A stretch of 64,000 bases of DNA from Istiophorus platypterus (taxonomy: Eukaryota > Chordata > Actinopteri > Istiophoriformes > Istiophoridae), in assembly GCA_016859345.1 (NCBI GenBank), contig CM029122.1, forward strand, positions 3,415,001 to 3,479,000. Direction: 5' to 3'. Each line of letters opens with the position of its first letter. Positions within the stretch are counted from its first letter, which is position 1. The position numbers were made by a program, and so were the translations under genes. Of this stretch, positions 26,801-40,884 are shown piece by piece. The notes beneath the pieces are model-generated. The model was not told where the DNA came from and did no database searches. It was given only the letters and a program-made list of their open reading frames with translations.

Positions 26801-29800
26801 CCGTCTAGTAGAGGAACAATAGACAGTAACTTATAATTAAATCAACAGCGGAGCCCATAGTATTTCCCCTAAACCCACTGATGGCTCAGCTATTACAGAC
26901 TCATGCTGCACAGCCAAACATTGCTCAAATACTAAGAATGTTATTTTCAATATTTGTGGGGAATCCAAAGTTCACAGAGACAATTGACAGGTTTTTGGCA
27001 ACAGGCTGAATATTCCATACAGTGCTTGAATGGAGACCTGGGGGAAAAAAATGATAATTTAAAACAAAGTGAAACTAGAGGATTTCATTCTACTACTTGT
27101 GAGGAAATCAAAGAGGAAATCATTATTTCAAGGTGTTGAACAGAAAACTTCACATTGGTCCGGACAGCGTCCGGGCTCATTTCAGCGCTTAGGGAAAGAG
27201 TGTAGTTTCCGGAGGGAGTCTGGGGATCATAGTAAACCACAAAACGCAGGCACATGTAGGTGCATGTAGGTAAATGGAGGATAGGAGGCGGAAGGCGTTA
27301 GCTCATATGTGACAAGTTAAAAATTCTTAATATGCAAAGCTCTTGTGCTGGAAAATCCTCTGCCAGCCACTGATTTTTAATTTTTATTTATTTATTTAGT
27401 TATTTATTTATTTTAGCGGTAATTAGAACGGCTGGCTGTGACTGCCGCTGCCCGACGGAGCAGCAGAGCACTTAACCGGGCTTATGAGCGATGTTTCTGT
27501 CGATAAGCTGGTCCCAGTCCAGGGGCAGCGTTGGGACTTTGTCGGGTGGATCATGTTTAACAGGATGAAACCACAGAGGTGAAGGGGCTAGAGTCTCGGC
27601 GGCCGTTCAGCTTTGACGGACATTTACTTCGCCGGGCTGTGTAACTGGAGCAGATCTGTGTGATGCGAGATGAACGGTCGGTTTTGAGCCACGTCGACGT
27701 TGCGGCTCCAGGGAAGACGATGTCGGTCGCCCGGTGGGTCTGACACTTCAGTCCAACAATTGTTTACATTATTGATTATCCCGCCAGTTATTAACTTGAT
27801 TAGCAGATTAGTCATTTTGTCTGTAAAATGAAGGAACTCGTCATAATTTCCCACATCCGCGCATGTTTTGTCCAACTGACGGGACAAAACCCAAACACGT
27901 TCAGTTTACTGTTGTCGATGACATCAGAGTCTTTGGTCATACAAAACCGGAGCCAGCAAATGTTTAAAAAGAAATGTCTAGATCAGTGATTGGATTATCA
28001 AAATAATTGCCAATTAGTTTTCTAGTCCAGCCTGAAATATCTCAACAACCAATGGATGGATTGACATTAAAACTTTGTACTGATATTCCTGGTCCCCAGA
28101 GGAGGGAGCCTGGTGGCTCTGCTTGTCCCCTGATGCCCCCCTCCTTTGACGCCCCCCCGTGCCAAATGAGTGCCATTGTGTTTCACATTCAAACAGTTTT
28201 CTTATGGATTTTTGGTTGTAATTTAAAAGAGAAAATCACAGGTCCTTTTTCTTTTTTTTCCGCCTCGTTCCTCTACCAACTTTTTAACCTTAAACTGTTC
28301 CACAATAGGAAATTGCAGGATATTATTTCGCTGAATGAATATGCAGTATAACAGTACAGAGCTGATTGTAGGGTTGGTCTGATTAGCCATTCAGAAAGAG
28401 CCAGCCATTAACCCCCCATGCGTGCATGCTACTGGACAAAAGTAAGCGGACGCGCCTTGGACGAGAAGATTACAGCCGCATGTGACTGTTAAACGTCTAA
28501 TTCCAAAGCCGCGGACGTTAATGAGCAGCTTCCGACGGCCTCCACTTCCTCTCTGAAGATTTTTCCAGGTGATTAGGAACGTGCGGCGCAGCAGGGTCCT
28601 GCTCCAGTTCGGGGCGCTGGCGAGATCGGGCACTAGACCAGGCTTTAGTTGGCGTTTTGGCACCGAGGGGGGGGTTGAGGTCGGGTAAAGGCGTCCGCTG
28701 AACCGTCGCCAAAAAAACGGAAGGCCACTGTTAAAAAAAATCATTGCATGCTGCAGCCTGGGGGGGGGGGGGGGGGTGTTCGGCTGCACTGCTAGTTCCT
28801 CCTGTCTTCTTCCGCCTTTCTAAGCCCTCCCGCCGTCCTCTCTGGCGTCTCCCCGGCAGGTTACGAGGGCGGCAGCTTGCTGAAGTTCCTCCGGGACATC
28901 GAGCACAGCACGGAGGTGGTGTTGGACCGTTGGAACATCGACATCGTCCCCGACGACAAGGAGGAGAAGGGAGACCCCGTCCCCTACAGCATCGTCAACA
29001 ACTACTTCTCCATCGGAGTGGTAAGGAGACCGACGCGGAGACGCCTGACTGACAGATTCAAATTCCATAATTCATTTCCTGTGTGGTTTGACAGTGGCAG
29101 ATACTTATAGGGAACATTTTTCAAGGGGGAGTTTTCCACATTATGGTTTGGATTTATTTACTATATCCACTACTTAAACAAACAGGAAAAAAAAAATCAA
29201 ATCCGGTGCTACTTTTAAGGCCTCTACAATGACTCACTAAAACATCAGGTTACACTCAAAAAAGAACAGTAAAACCTGCCAGCAGGTGTGGGTTGAGTAT
29301 TTAGCTCAACTTGGTATTGACCAAATACAATTAAACTGAAATCACAAAAGCCAAACCATTAAAACCCCCATGTGATTTGGTGCCGACCGACTCCGAGCTC
29401 TCCTGTCTGTGTTTCACGGTCAGAAGGGCTTTAACCAATCATCAGTTCCATTATGGATCAACCGCACCATTGTTCATCTCTCCGGTCAATTGTTTTGTCG
29501 ATGAAACGTCACAAAATCGAGATAAATTCCAGCCATGATTTCATTCATTGCTTGTTTTCCTTGACCAACAGGGATATTCAGTTTATGCTCATGAGACAAA
29601 CAAGAAGCATCCTCAGAGATTTTTTTTGTGTTTTTAACTAGAAAAATGACTCAAACAAGGAAACGAATGTCAAAATATTTGCATAAGTTCAAAAGGGTCA
29701 ATCGGCTGTTTTTTCTCGGCAGTTTTTCTTATAGGAAATTAAAAAAACAATTTAGGGCAATTTAAGGCGTAAATCCGAGCCGACTGTGTGATACACTGGG

Positions 29801-32800
29801 ATGTAGATTAGAAGACCAGCGTTTACTGTATGTTCTGTACATTGTGGCATTAGACATGATGGTTATTTGGCTTTTAAAACTGTTGCTAATAGTGACGTGG
29901 GTCAAGCACCCCCCCCCCCCCCCCCCCGAGTTATCTGACTGAGACACAGTTGTGACAACGACAGCACGGCGACAGAGATTATCTGGTCTACATGGACACA
30001 AGCAATTAGCAGACTCATCGGCGGATTTCTGCTCCCATCTCGGGCGGGTTTCTTCCCTTAATTGGGGGGAAGCGAACATGCCGCTGGGCTCCAGTTGCCT
30101 AGCAACCTTTCTATTTATTCATTTATTTATTTATTTTTAACCAGGGCTTGATGGAGACAGCGGCGTAAAGGTTCAGGGTCGTTTATGCACAGGTGGAAAA
30201 AAAACACCAAGGCCCTTTCTCGTGAAGTTATCACAGCGCTGGCTTAATGACAGCGCCCCCGCCGCATGTCGGAGACGCGTGTTCGTTTCCTCCAGTGGGG
30301 TTTTTCCGTTTCTTTGTTTTTTGTTTGTTTGTTTGTTTTTTGCAGGCGTGGAGGGACTCACCACAAAGTTAGTGCCCCTGTTATGGTTCAGAAACACAAG
30401 AAGGGTCACTGAGTCCCCCCTATAAATAGCCCCCAGCCCCTACTTGTTACCCGTGTGTGAACCGGCCGGCAGCAGCAAAAAAAACCCCAGATAAATAAAA
30501 ATAAACGGCGCCATGGCTGACATTGTAAAGGGGGGGCGTTGTTTCAGTGGAGCGGTGGAAACCGGACTGGTAACCTTTGGTGCTTCGCCAAAACCTGAGC
30601 TGAGTCATCACCATAACAGCTAAAGTCCGAGCCATCTGCTGTTTTTTTTTGTTTGTTTGTTTGTTTGGGTTTTTTTTTCTTAGACATTCAAGCGTCGTTA
30701 GGCTGGAAAACAAATTAATAATGGTGAGTCATTACATATGCGACACATGTGACTATAAATAAAAGCGCGAAGGTGGCATATGTGTGCAGGTAGACGTTAG
30801 AAAGAAGAGGGGTTTTTGGCAGGAGGGGATGAAGCATGGCACTGTTACACAACCCCCCCCCTCCTGCTGATGTCTGCATATGTGTGAGCGGGGACGTGCA
30901 ACACATTAGTGCAACACCGCGCAGCAGGAGGCTGAACACACGCCGGTCTATGTGTCACCAACTTCTTTTGGAAACCGCGGACGCGGCGCAAGCTCGATCG
31001 ACTTTAGAATTTCTCCGAACAATGACTCCTTCTTCTCCAGCGCGGTGGTGGAGGCTGGGGGTGGTCGTGGCTGTTTTTTGGGGGGGTGGGGGGGTTGGCG
31101 TTCTCTTCGTGGCACGGTAGGCACCGCCAGCTGTGTCCGACAGAGCTAGTAGACAACAGCATCTGACGGGCCGCCGTGGGTCAATTATGCCCCATCGCCA
31201 CGCTTTGTTTCTCGCCTTCGGACGCTTGCGTATCTTTGCTGTTTGATCAGATGCAGCATTGTCTCCAGATATGCGAAGGAGCTACATAAATGAATGTTAA
31301 GTATTATACTCAGCGTGACTTTGAAGGGAGGGAAATACTTGTCCGCCACTAGTATTTCACATTTTACATGCGGTTACATTTAGCTTTCATCCACAAAATA
31401 CATAATTGGATCATAAATATGATGCATTGTTATATTTAAATCCACCTGCCTGTGTAAACTGGACCAGCAACAATGTTAAAACATCCCATTCTTTTATTTT
31501 TGGCACTGAAATGCGTTTTGTGACCTTTTTTAACCTTTTTTTTATATTAGAAATACAGGGCATTTAATATACTGGGCTTATTCCATGTAAAGACCCAAAG
31601 CAGCAACGAGTCGATCTGTTTTGTTTGTGCACGTAGCCGAAGCTAAAAACTTTAGCCAAAGCTAAAACTTACAGGTCTGTGCCATAGCATTCATCACTTT
31701 CCAAAAAAAAATAAAAATAAAAACACATCAGTAAACCAGATTGTTGTTGTTTTTTTTTTTTTGGGGGGGGGGGTACAGATCAGATAAGATTTTTTTAATC
31801 CCATGATAATGGGAGCTGTAGTTTATATTGAACACTTTCCCTTCCCAAAACTTTTCTGCAGTCGTAAAAACTTGCCGACACTCAAAATGTAAATGAATCT
31901 GCCGACTGAAAAGAACAAGCTCTGCAATTTAATAGAGAGAAGCTAAATATTTGTATCACTTTTTTTTTTAAGATTTAAATCCTCAGTGGGGGTGAATAGA
32001 CATGCGGCTGACAGAGACAGATAGTTTGATATTGTTGCTGGGTTTTACTAAGACTAAGAAAATTGAAAGAGTAACACCGACTTGATCCTCTGATGTGAAG
32101 GTTACCTCTGTCAAACCGCCACCGCTCCTCGCGGGGCCCCTGACAAGGGTCCAACGTGGCACGGCCCGTCGAACAGGGCGACAGATCGCCGTGCCTCTGG
32201 GAGCCGTGGCGACAGATGGCCCCCGAGTGTCTGGGCGTGCGTGACACCTGGGCGGGCCGGCCCCTGACTCACGCCGGCCCCTGACTCACGCCGGCCCCTG
32301 ACTCGCACCGGCGACATCGCCGCTAGAGGCCGCCACTGAATGCAGTTCCGGTCGCCGCGGAGACGGGAGGCTGGCTCCCACAGGCGCCCGTCCTTTATCT
32401 CGCCGACTGAATTGCGGGCGATGTGGTGCGGCATGTGATCTCCGCTTCAGTCCGTGCCTTTTATTTTAGATGGCAAATTTATAGATCTCCAGAGGCAAAA
32501 TGAGATTTTCTTTAGCGCTCATGTGTTTACATTGGGAGAAGACGGCGTCAAACGTACCTTTTTAAAGTCGTGCAAATCGTGGTTACATGGAGATGAGGAT
32601 TCAGTAGGTGCAGCCATTGTCCTATTGGCAGGAGCAGCTGGCTGCCTGACGGTGCTCTGAGCGGTGGGCTCGCTGTGGGGGCTGGCAGCAGAAAGGAGGG
32701 CAATAAAAATATGTGCGAAGCCTCTGCCTCCTGTTTCAGCCTCACATGGCTCCGTATAAATCCATACTGTCACATTTTTGCAGCGCCGCCCGGTCACGGC

Positions 32801-33197
32801 GCAGGCACCTCCCGCCCTGTTTCCAACGCTCAAACCAAGGTGAAGCAATAAGCAGCAATTTTAGACGCTGACGTCTCTAAACATCCGCGGAGTCAGTGAG
32901 GACCTTTTTCATTCAGGAACACCAGCGGTTGGAATCCCCGAAGGCTCACACGGTACACGTCCCCGGTCGGCGTCGGCCTCCCCGGGCTGACGCCGCCGTG
33001 ACCAGCAGCCTGGAAAGAATCCGGCGGGAGGAATCCGAGAGGAGGAAATCGCACCATGTCAGCGGCCGCTCTGAGGTGCCGCCTCGTGGCAGGGATCGGC
33101 TTCCCCGCCGCGACACGGGGCGGCACCTCCGAGCGGCAGGAGCTTCTCCGCGGCAGATTCATGTCTGTGCGCGTGCACGCACTGGAACGTGCACGAC

Positions 33198-33249
<52 letters not shown>

Positions 33250-34051
33250 TGTGCGCCCTGCAAGATGATTCCTGGTGTTAACGGCCAATTCCTAATGCGA
33301 ACCACAATCCCTGACTTTGCCTTTAGCCGGGGGGGTGTAGAGTATCCTGAGCCTCTTCTGATGGACATATAAGTCGCTGCACCAGGATAACTGACGTGAC
33401 AGTTTTCCAACGAAGACCCTACCTGGGGGCTTTCGACTCCCGGTGCAGAATCGTAGTTCGGAGGCTTCATTCTTAACCTATTCCACGTCTGCCGGTACGA
33501 GCTCCGTCCGCTTCAGGTCCAATCAGAAGCCGTTCTGCGGCCACTGATTCTCGGCTCGGCTCACATCCCGCCATGGTCTCCACGACAACAGAGGACACGA
33601 CAGCGAATGCTAATACAAGTTTAAAAAAACAAAACAGTTTTAACTCATTATTATGCAGATTTATGCAGCAAAGTAAACCGAAATCCAATCAGATCACTTC
33701 CTACGTATGAATCTGTAACAGAACTATGAACTTTCTATTTCCCCTCCAAATTAAAGCCAATAACCTCATCAATTAGCAAAGATTTTTCTTACACCAGCAC
33801 ATTTCTCTTTCCGTGCATCATTTTGAGCTCGTCAGCCTGTGACGCTTTATCAGTCACATCAGAGTTTTACCTCAATTCAGTGTATGAACGGAGTCAAGAC
33901 GTAGACTCCCCCGTCCTCGGGGGGTCGAAGCACCGAGACAAAGGGCCTATTAAAATTTTGGTGTGCCTGTGTTTGTCCAGAAAAACAGGCAAGGCCACGA
34001 GGAGAGAGATTGTGTGTGCTTATAAAGTGGTGTGTGTGTGTGGGTGTGTGT

Positions 34052-34126
<75 letters not shown>

Positions 34127-37100
34127 CGAGCGAGATGGAGTAATGCTGGCACCGACTGAAGGTCAGGGGAAGTATCAGTGACAGGAAGTCAGCGCCTGCC
34201 AGGTTCAGGCCAGGTTACCACGGTAATAAATGACCGTGCTGAGTGACACCTGGCCGGTCTCGAAAGCTGGGAGGACCGGGCCCTGAAAAACACGCACACA
34301 TGGTCGAGCACGAGGACACACGCAAAAAAACAAAAAAAACGCACACTTGCACAACCTGGACGGTCTGTGAAAGCCCCTAAACGCTTAATTCACCACTTAC
34401 GTGTTTCTACAGCATAAATTGATATTCACGACTAAATAAGCAACGTAAAAAACCCATTTAACTCTGTTAATCAGCTTCATCAGGAATCTGTTAGTGATTC
34501 TTGATCCGGTTTCGATTGACAATGACCCAAAAACTAAAATGAAAGGACGCCAGGGGTCTTTCGTACGAGCAGGTCATCACGACCCCTAGTTACGTTTTAT
34601 CGCGGCGCTTAGCGTACCCCCCCTCCTCAGGGGGGCGTGGTAATAATGACAGCGGTGACACAGAGGTAGAGTCCGGCCATGTTAGTATAGAGCAGCAAAT
34701 TGTGTGGGTTGGGGGGGGGGTTCAGGGTGGACAGATGGGTTGGCAAAACATTGGGCTTTAATGCGGTAGGCCAATGTTTCCTGTTTCCTGTATTCGGCGC
34801 AGTTTTTTTTCAACCGTGACCAGGATCGTTTGCCATTGTAACCATGACGACAAAGGTCCTCTAACCTCAGCGAAGAAGTTATTTTAAACCCCAACCACGA
34901 ACCCTTCTCCATAACCAAACCGAACCTTGTCACATCACTAAAGATCTGAGTTATTCATCTTCAAACAGTGATATTTTACTGTTGATCTGCAGCAGACTGT
35001 ATCTCCTGCCTCCTCTGGGGGCGCTGTTTCGGGAAATGCTCCCGTCAGTCGTGTCACACTCGGCAACCGACCTACATCATCGATCTGGTGAATCCTTGGG
35101 ATCTAACAAACATGTTGAATTCAGTACCAGAAACCCTCCGTGAAATCAGTTTTTATATATTTTTAAACCCGTCTTGTTTACATCCTTGTTTGCTAGCTAG
35201 CTGCCTTCTCCCCTTCCCTTGCTGGCGAGTTGCTGCGTTTCTTGGCCCGTTAGCGGATTTCACCTGTCCCTCAGCGGGACGGCGCATCGTGACGCAAGAC
35301 AAACAAACAAACAAAACGGGGGCCACTCGGAGGTCAAAAAATCCATCAGCGCGCTTTTAACTAACCGTAGGACCCTTCCCACTCTTCGTGCTTCACATAA
35401 GGCATCTTTTTTTCCACAGACTTTTTCGGATGTTGTTATTTTTCATTTCATTCTAATATCCAAACTCACCCCATCGTCACATACTTTTAGGCAAACAGCG
35501 GCAACAGGGACGGGAAGCAGCCGCACTAATGCAGGGCGTTGACCTGCAGTAGTAGCGACGGTAGCACTAGTTTGATTTGACCGAAATAAAAACCTCATCC
35601 GTGCGTGTGTCTAGCTTGCTCTTTTTCGTGCATGCTAACCGGAGCGTCTCGGCATAACGGCAACATTGGAGACGGGCGATCCGAGGCCGACTATGACATT
35701 TCTCTTTGACATTAAGCTAACCAAGCCCCTTACCAGGGGCCAGTGAAACACAATAGGGGTGAACTGACAACCCATTTCTCCGCCGGGTGCTGCCGGTCCC
35801 ACTGAGGTGACATTTTCCAGCCAGTGTTTTTGTTGTTGTTGTTTTTCTTTTTTTCTCTCTCTCTCTCTCTTTTTTGGTTGTTTGTCTCCCTCTTTTTTTT
35901 CCTTTTTTCCACATCGCCCGTCCGATAGCGCCTCTCGTGCAAAACTTCAAACGGCAAGATCAAAACAACCTTCATCACGCAGGCGACTATAGGCGACGGC
36001 AAATGTCACATATTGTTACTGCCAGATTTTTCAGGCGGGGGTGGGGGCTCGGGGGGAGGGGTCGGGGGACCAGAAAGCATAAAAAGTGGGGGGCTGGTCA
36101 GTGATCGCCTGCAGCGGGGAGGGGGCTGGGAGCAGATTTCAGTGACATGAAAACAGCCGCCGTCGTGTTTTTTTGGAAAAGGTTTGCGGCCCCGTTTGTG
36201 CCGTTGCCTGGCCCCCATCCACGCGCCGTGCCGGACGCTCCTGCCCACGATGCACCAAAGCCATAAACACGACTCCCCGATTTTTATTCACGCATGACAA
36301 AGGATCCTCGGGCAGATTGTTAACAGCCCCCCACCCCCCGGCCGAACTGCCGCATGTTTCCTACCAGTCCGTGTTTTGTAACCTTGCCGTGAGAGCCAGC
36401 TTTATAATTTGAGCTCTGCGGTGCAACCTTAGTCTCAAATATCTTGGGTTCATTGCAGAAAAAAAATCGGCCTTGCCTGTGACCCCCTCCCCCCCGACCA
36501 CCACCACCACCACCACCCTCAGGTTCCAGTATCAAATTCTCCGCCAGTTAGAGCAGCAGATGCAGCTCTATTTTAAGATCTGATATTTGCTGATGCTGTG
36601 AGATCTCAGCACATCACCATAGCGGCTGTGGGTTGAGGAGCTGCGTTGCGGCGGTGGACGTTTTATTTGTTGTTGTTTTTTTCTTTTTTCTGTTCTTTTT
36701 TGAGGCGTGACAAGTGAGGACGCATGTAATCGTACCTGTCCACCTGCCGTCACCGCAACCTTCCGCTCTCCTTGTTGCAGAGCGTGGAAAAACACCTGCA
36801 CGGGCGGGCGGGACGCCGGCCCCTCGTCTCGGATGCTTAGACCCCATCAGAGCCGCAGGATGCAACACTTGTGCTGTAAATATCACACGTCTCTTATTGG
36901 CCCGAATCACAAAAAAAAGAAAAAGGGAAGCGCAACAAATAGACCTTCTGACTAAGATGCCCTAAATTTACCGTGAAATGGAATGAAGCGTGGGTAACAC
37001 ACACTTCCAGAAAGCAAAAGATGTAGGAGTGAAAACACTGGCCTCTTAAACAGCAGATTGTTTTATCCTATTGACATTTTAACACCTAATTTTGAGCCAG

Positions 37101-40100
37101 GTTGGTAATTTTAACATACTACTGTCACAATTTATAATCACTGATATTCATTTTTGGGATTTGCGCCACTTATATATTCCATACATGTATTGTGTATAAT
37201 AATAATAGGAGCATAAGCAGAGTTCTCATATATCAAGCTTTATAGCGAATGTAATTTATTTAGCTTTAACTAATATTAGCCTCAACTTTCTACTGATTCG
37301 TGGGCCTGAGCCAAATCCAAGTGTAGCGACTGTGACCACTGCAGCTTGAGCCTCGGCCCCGTTGCTTATTTATTTCATAAAACTACCAAAGAGCAGTTGT
37401 TTGAATTTAAAGGCTAATATATCCCTGTAATATACGTTTTCCTCTATGTGTGAGATCTGGCTATTTGGCTACTTTTTCAGCAGGAGATACATGTACAAGG
37501 CTCCTTCGGTATTTTCTGTGTCCACATGTAAGGAGAATGGATCTGGCACAGAAAATGGTAGCAACCGGCGCGGATTCTGAACGGTGCCGTTGTGTGAGCG
37601 GTGAGTTAGCTTCCCTTTTCTGTCACGTTTCTCCCGTCGTCCAACGGCAGCAGGCCCGGCCGCGACACACCGCTTGTTTCCGTCGAGCGCTTCAAGTGGA
37701 GCCAGATGACGTTATTGTGGAAGGATGAGTCCTTCCCTCTGCCCTCGTTTGTTAACGTCATTACCCCCCCCGCCCCCGTCAGAGTGATGCTCTCCATTCG
37801 CCAACGCTCCAGAGCTGTATATAGGCGTCTCCATCACTAGCCATATGACATCTACGTTAGCCATACGACTTTTGACATATAGTCGATTTAATCCCCGAAC
37901 ACATGTCTTGATCTCTTTTTTTTCTTTTTTTCCCCTCTTTTTAATGTACAGCGACTGTTTATCTGTGAAAGACAGATCACGTCCTCGGGCCTGAGTGGAG
38001 CAGAAACAGCTCTGGTCAAGCTCAACCTGGGGTCAAATTAAGGCTTCTCTGTCTAATTGATCACATCCACTCAAGGCTCAAGTGTCCAGAGCAGTGCCTT
38101 GTGTCAGCTGGGCGCTGGATGTCTGCAGGCTGTGAAGCTCTGCGCCGGATATCCGTGTTATTCTTGCACCCGCCAGAATCCATATGTTCGTACGACCACA
38201 TTTCGGATAAGGCTCAAGCGATGCCAGAGCTGTCGCAGGCACGTAGAACTGCCAACACGTCAAAGCTAAACAGTTTTAAAGGCTAAGGCCTCTGTAATTT
38301 ACCTTGAAGCACTATCAGAGGCTCTTGTGACTGTCAAGCATATCCGTGAATAAATGAATAAAGACGAGTGGGGGGAAAAAAGCATAATAAAATTTCTCCG
38401 TGGTTCAAGATGCAGAACATCGATAAGGCTGCCGTGAAAGCATGGTTCCCCGCCGGTCTTTATGAGGTCATGCCGAGCTCGCTCTTGTGACTGATCTGCG
38501 TTTACGTTCACCTCTGCCCTGGAGGTCAAAAGTTAAACACATGGGGGGGGGTCGTAGCCCTGCACGGATCAACTTGTGACCTTTAGCTCCGAGCCGCGTC
38601 ATGTCATAAGTTAGAGCTCTGTTGGGCTTTAGTATTTTTACGCTGTCATCTCAGTTCAGACTTGAATTGCCGTGACAAGCAGGCAGTTTTTAGTGGGACT
38701 GTTGTGGAGACCAACCGACCACGCTGAGCTAAACAACTGAAACAAAACCAATGAAGATCACTAGGAAAACTCTTTTTTTTTGGGCTCTTGTTGCGGTAGT
38801 TTTGGCCAGTTTCGTTTGGTTCACATTGTGGACCCGTGTGCCAGTCCATCTCCACATATATAAATGGTCAATGCTGTAAATAAACCAAAACTCAAAGGAT
38901 TCGTTAATTTTACCATCATATCTGACAAAGAGATGCAGCAGATCGTCAGACCGGAGATGCCAGAACCTGTTTGGCACTGTTGCTTGGAAAATGACGGAAA
39001 GGACAAATTGATAATGAAAATAGTTGTTTATCTAATTTTTCCTTAGTCAACTCATTAAAAATGATCATACAATCGATCATATCAGCTCTAGGACATAGGT
39101 AAATCATCCAATTCAGCCTGGAGACTGAACAGAGAAGTGGCCCTTCAAGGCAAAAGACAGACACAGTTGAAAATTAGGAAACTACCATTTAATCTTAATT
39201 CCATCTTGAAATATATGATTTTCACGGCTCGGCTCAGATTGGAGCTCTTGAAGAGCCATTGCTTGGTTGTCCCTTTCCTTGGCTTCATCATAATCCACAA
39301 TCCTTACGGTAACAGGGGATTACAGTGGTAAATTTCCAACCTGTAGGTTCTGCATATTGGCCAAAACTATGACAGTAAGAAGTTGGATGTTGCTCAAAAT
39401 TGCAGACCTACAGACATCTGCAAAGGTTTTTGACAAACTGCATATCTTTTGGTGATTTTTAAGTGAAGTAAATCCAACCTCTGCAGAAAACCGACATTAA
39501 AAATGAGCCTCTCTCCAAATGTCAATGCACCGTTCCCTTTTTTTGAATTTCATGAACTTAAGAAGTTGGATAAGTATGAAGTATGAGGCCTTTACTACTT
39601 TTAAAACACTCAGACTTCATTAAGTAGTCGGCTGAATCATTAGGACTTCGTAAGGCAGGTGAAGAACTGCCATTAAGGATCGTCAGCTGATGATAATTCA
39701 AGAGCTGTTAAATTCTCTGTGACTCTGAACAACCACTGGCTCCTCGAAGCAACCGACTGTTTTGAAAATGAAGCTAACTGATGCCTACAAAGCAGGAGAG
39801 GCTATAAAAAGAAATCAAAGTGCCTCCAGCTTGAGCTTTTTTCACCGTCAGAAATGTCGTTAAGAAATGGCAGATAAAGGAAACTGTGGAAGTCAAGACA
39901 AGATCTGGAAAACTGAGAAAACTTTCAGATGAAACTGAAGGTCTGGTTGGCAGAAAGGTAACAGGAAAACCTCCACAAGACTGTCAAAGGAGCTGCAGGA
40001 GGGTTCAGCCGACACAGGAGGTGGATGTGGTTCATCGTTCTACTGTGCAGCGTAAATGCACAGTCAGGGTCGACATGAAGGAGCCGTCAGGAGGAAACCT

Positions 40101-40834
40101 CACCTGCAAACTCATCACAAATATCTGACGTCTGCAAAGCAACATCTGGATAAACCAGCGGTTTTTGGAAACAAGTGCTATGGACAGATGGAGTTAGAGC
40201 TGAGCTCTTTGGACACCAAAAGTGAGTCTGGAGAAAAACCAAAGGAGCAGCATCTGATGAAAAGAAAACCTTGACAACTGTTAGGCATGGAAGAGGAGGA
40301 AATGGATTCCTCTAAATATCAGCAACTTCTGGATGCAGGTGTCCTGCGGTTGGTCACAAAATGGAAACTGAAAAGAGTCTGGCTTCTACAACCGCACTTA
40401 AATCCAAAGCAGATCCCGAAATCCAACACAAACCACCTCAAGAACCACAAGTTGAAGCATTGGGAGTGGCCCCCAGCGTTCCCCGACCTGGGCATCTGGG
40501 TATATGGCTAGTTCCCAAACAGCCGAAAGTATCTCAGAGCTTGAAATGGTCTGCAGAAAGAGCGGGTGAAAAAAATTGAAATAAAAACAGAATCACAATC
40601 TGTGCATTAACATGTGAGCGAAAGGCCCCAAAAAACTTTTGCAGACAACCATGTAGCAGGTTGCGATAAAGGGTTTACTGGTTTACTGATGCCCCCACAG
40701 GTAACATCGTCTCTTCTGATCTCTCCCACAGGATGCTTCCATTGCCCATCGTTTCCATCTGATGCGGGAAAAGCACCCTGAGAAGTTCAACAGCAGGTAA
40801 CTGATCGGCATACATTGAAAAACGGCCACAAGAA

Positions 40835-40884
<50 letters not shown>

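Larger units (their letters stand above)
26093..28859 (+). other. dgkb: Intron 16 (2.8 kb)
   Basis: Starts with (TG)n (26115-26159). It holds a possible dispersed repeat (26330-26600), a relic of a fish-type ctgcaactaacg repeat (27755-28028), an adjoining second relic (28029-28190) and a G17 run at 28760-28776, about 85 nt before exon 17. Confidence 0.65.
29021..40731 (+). other. dgkb: Intron 17 (11.7 kb)
   Basis: The largest complete intron in the window. It contains dispersed repeat relics (29440-29690, 34690-34930, 38880-39092), a C19 run at 29909-29927, a 17-bp triplicate at 32256-32306, (TG)n arrays at 33200-33246 and 34029-34125, a short GA-rich minus-strand stretch near 35850-35875 and the Tc1-like relic at 39409-40655. 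Long reading frames here are low-complexity or short and resemble no protein family. Confidence 0.65.
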
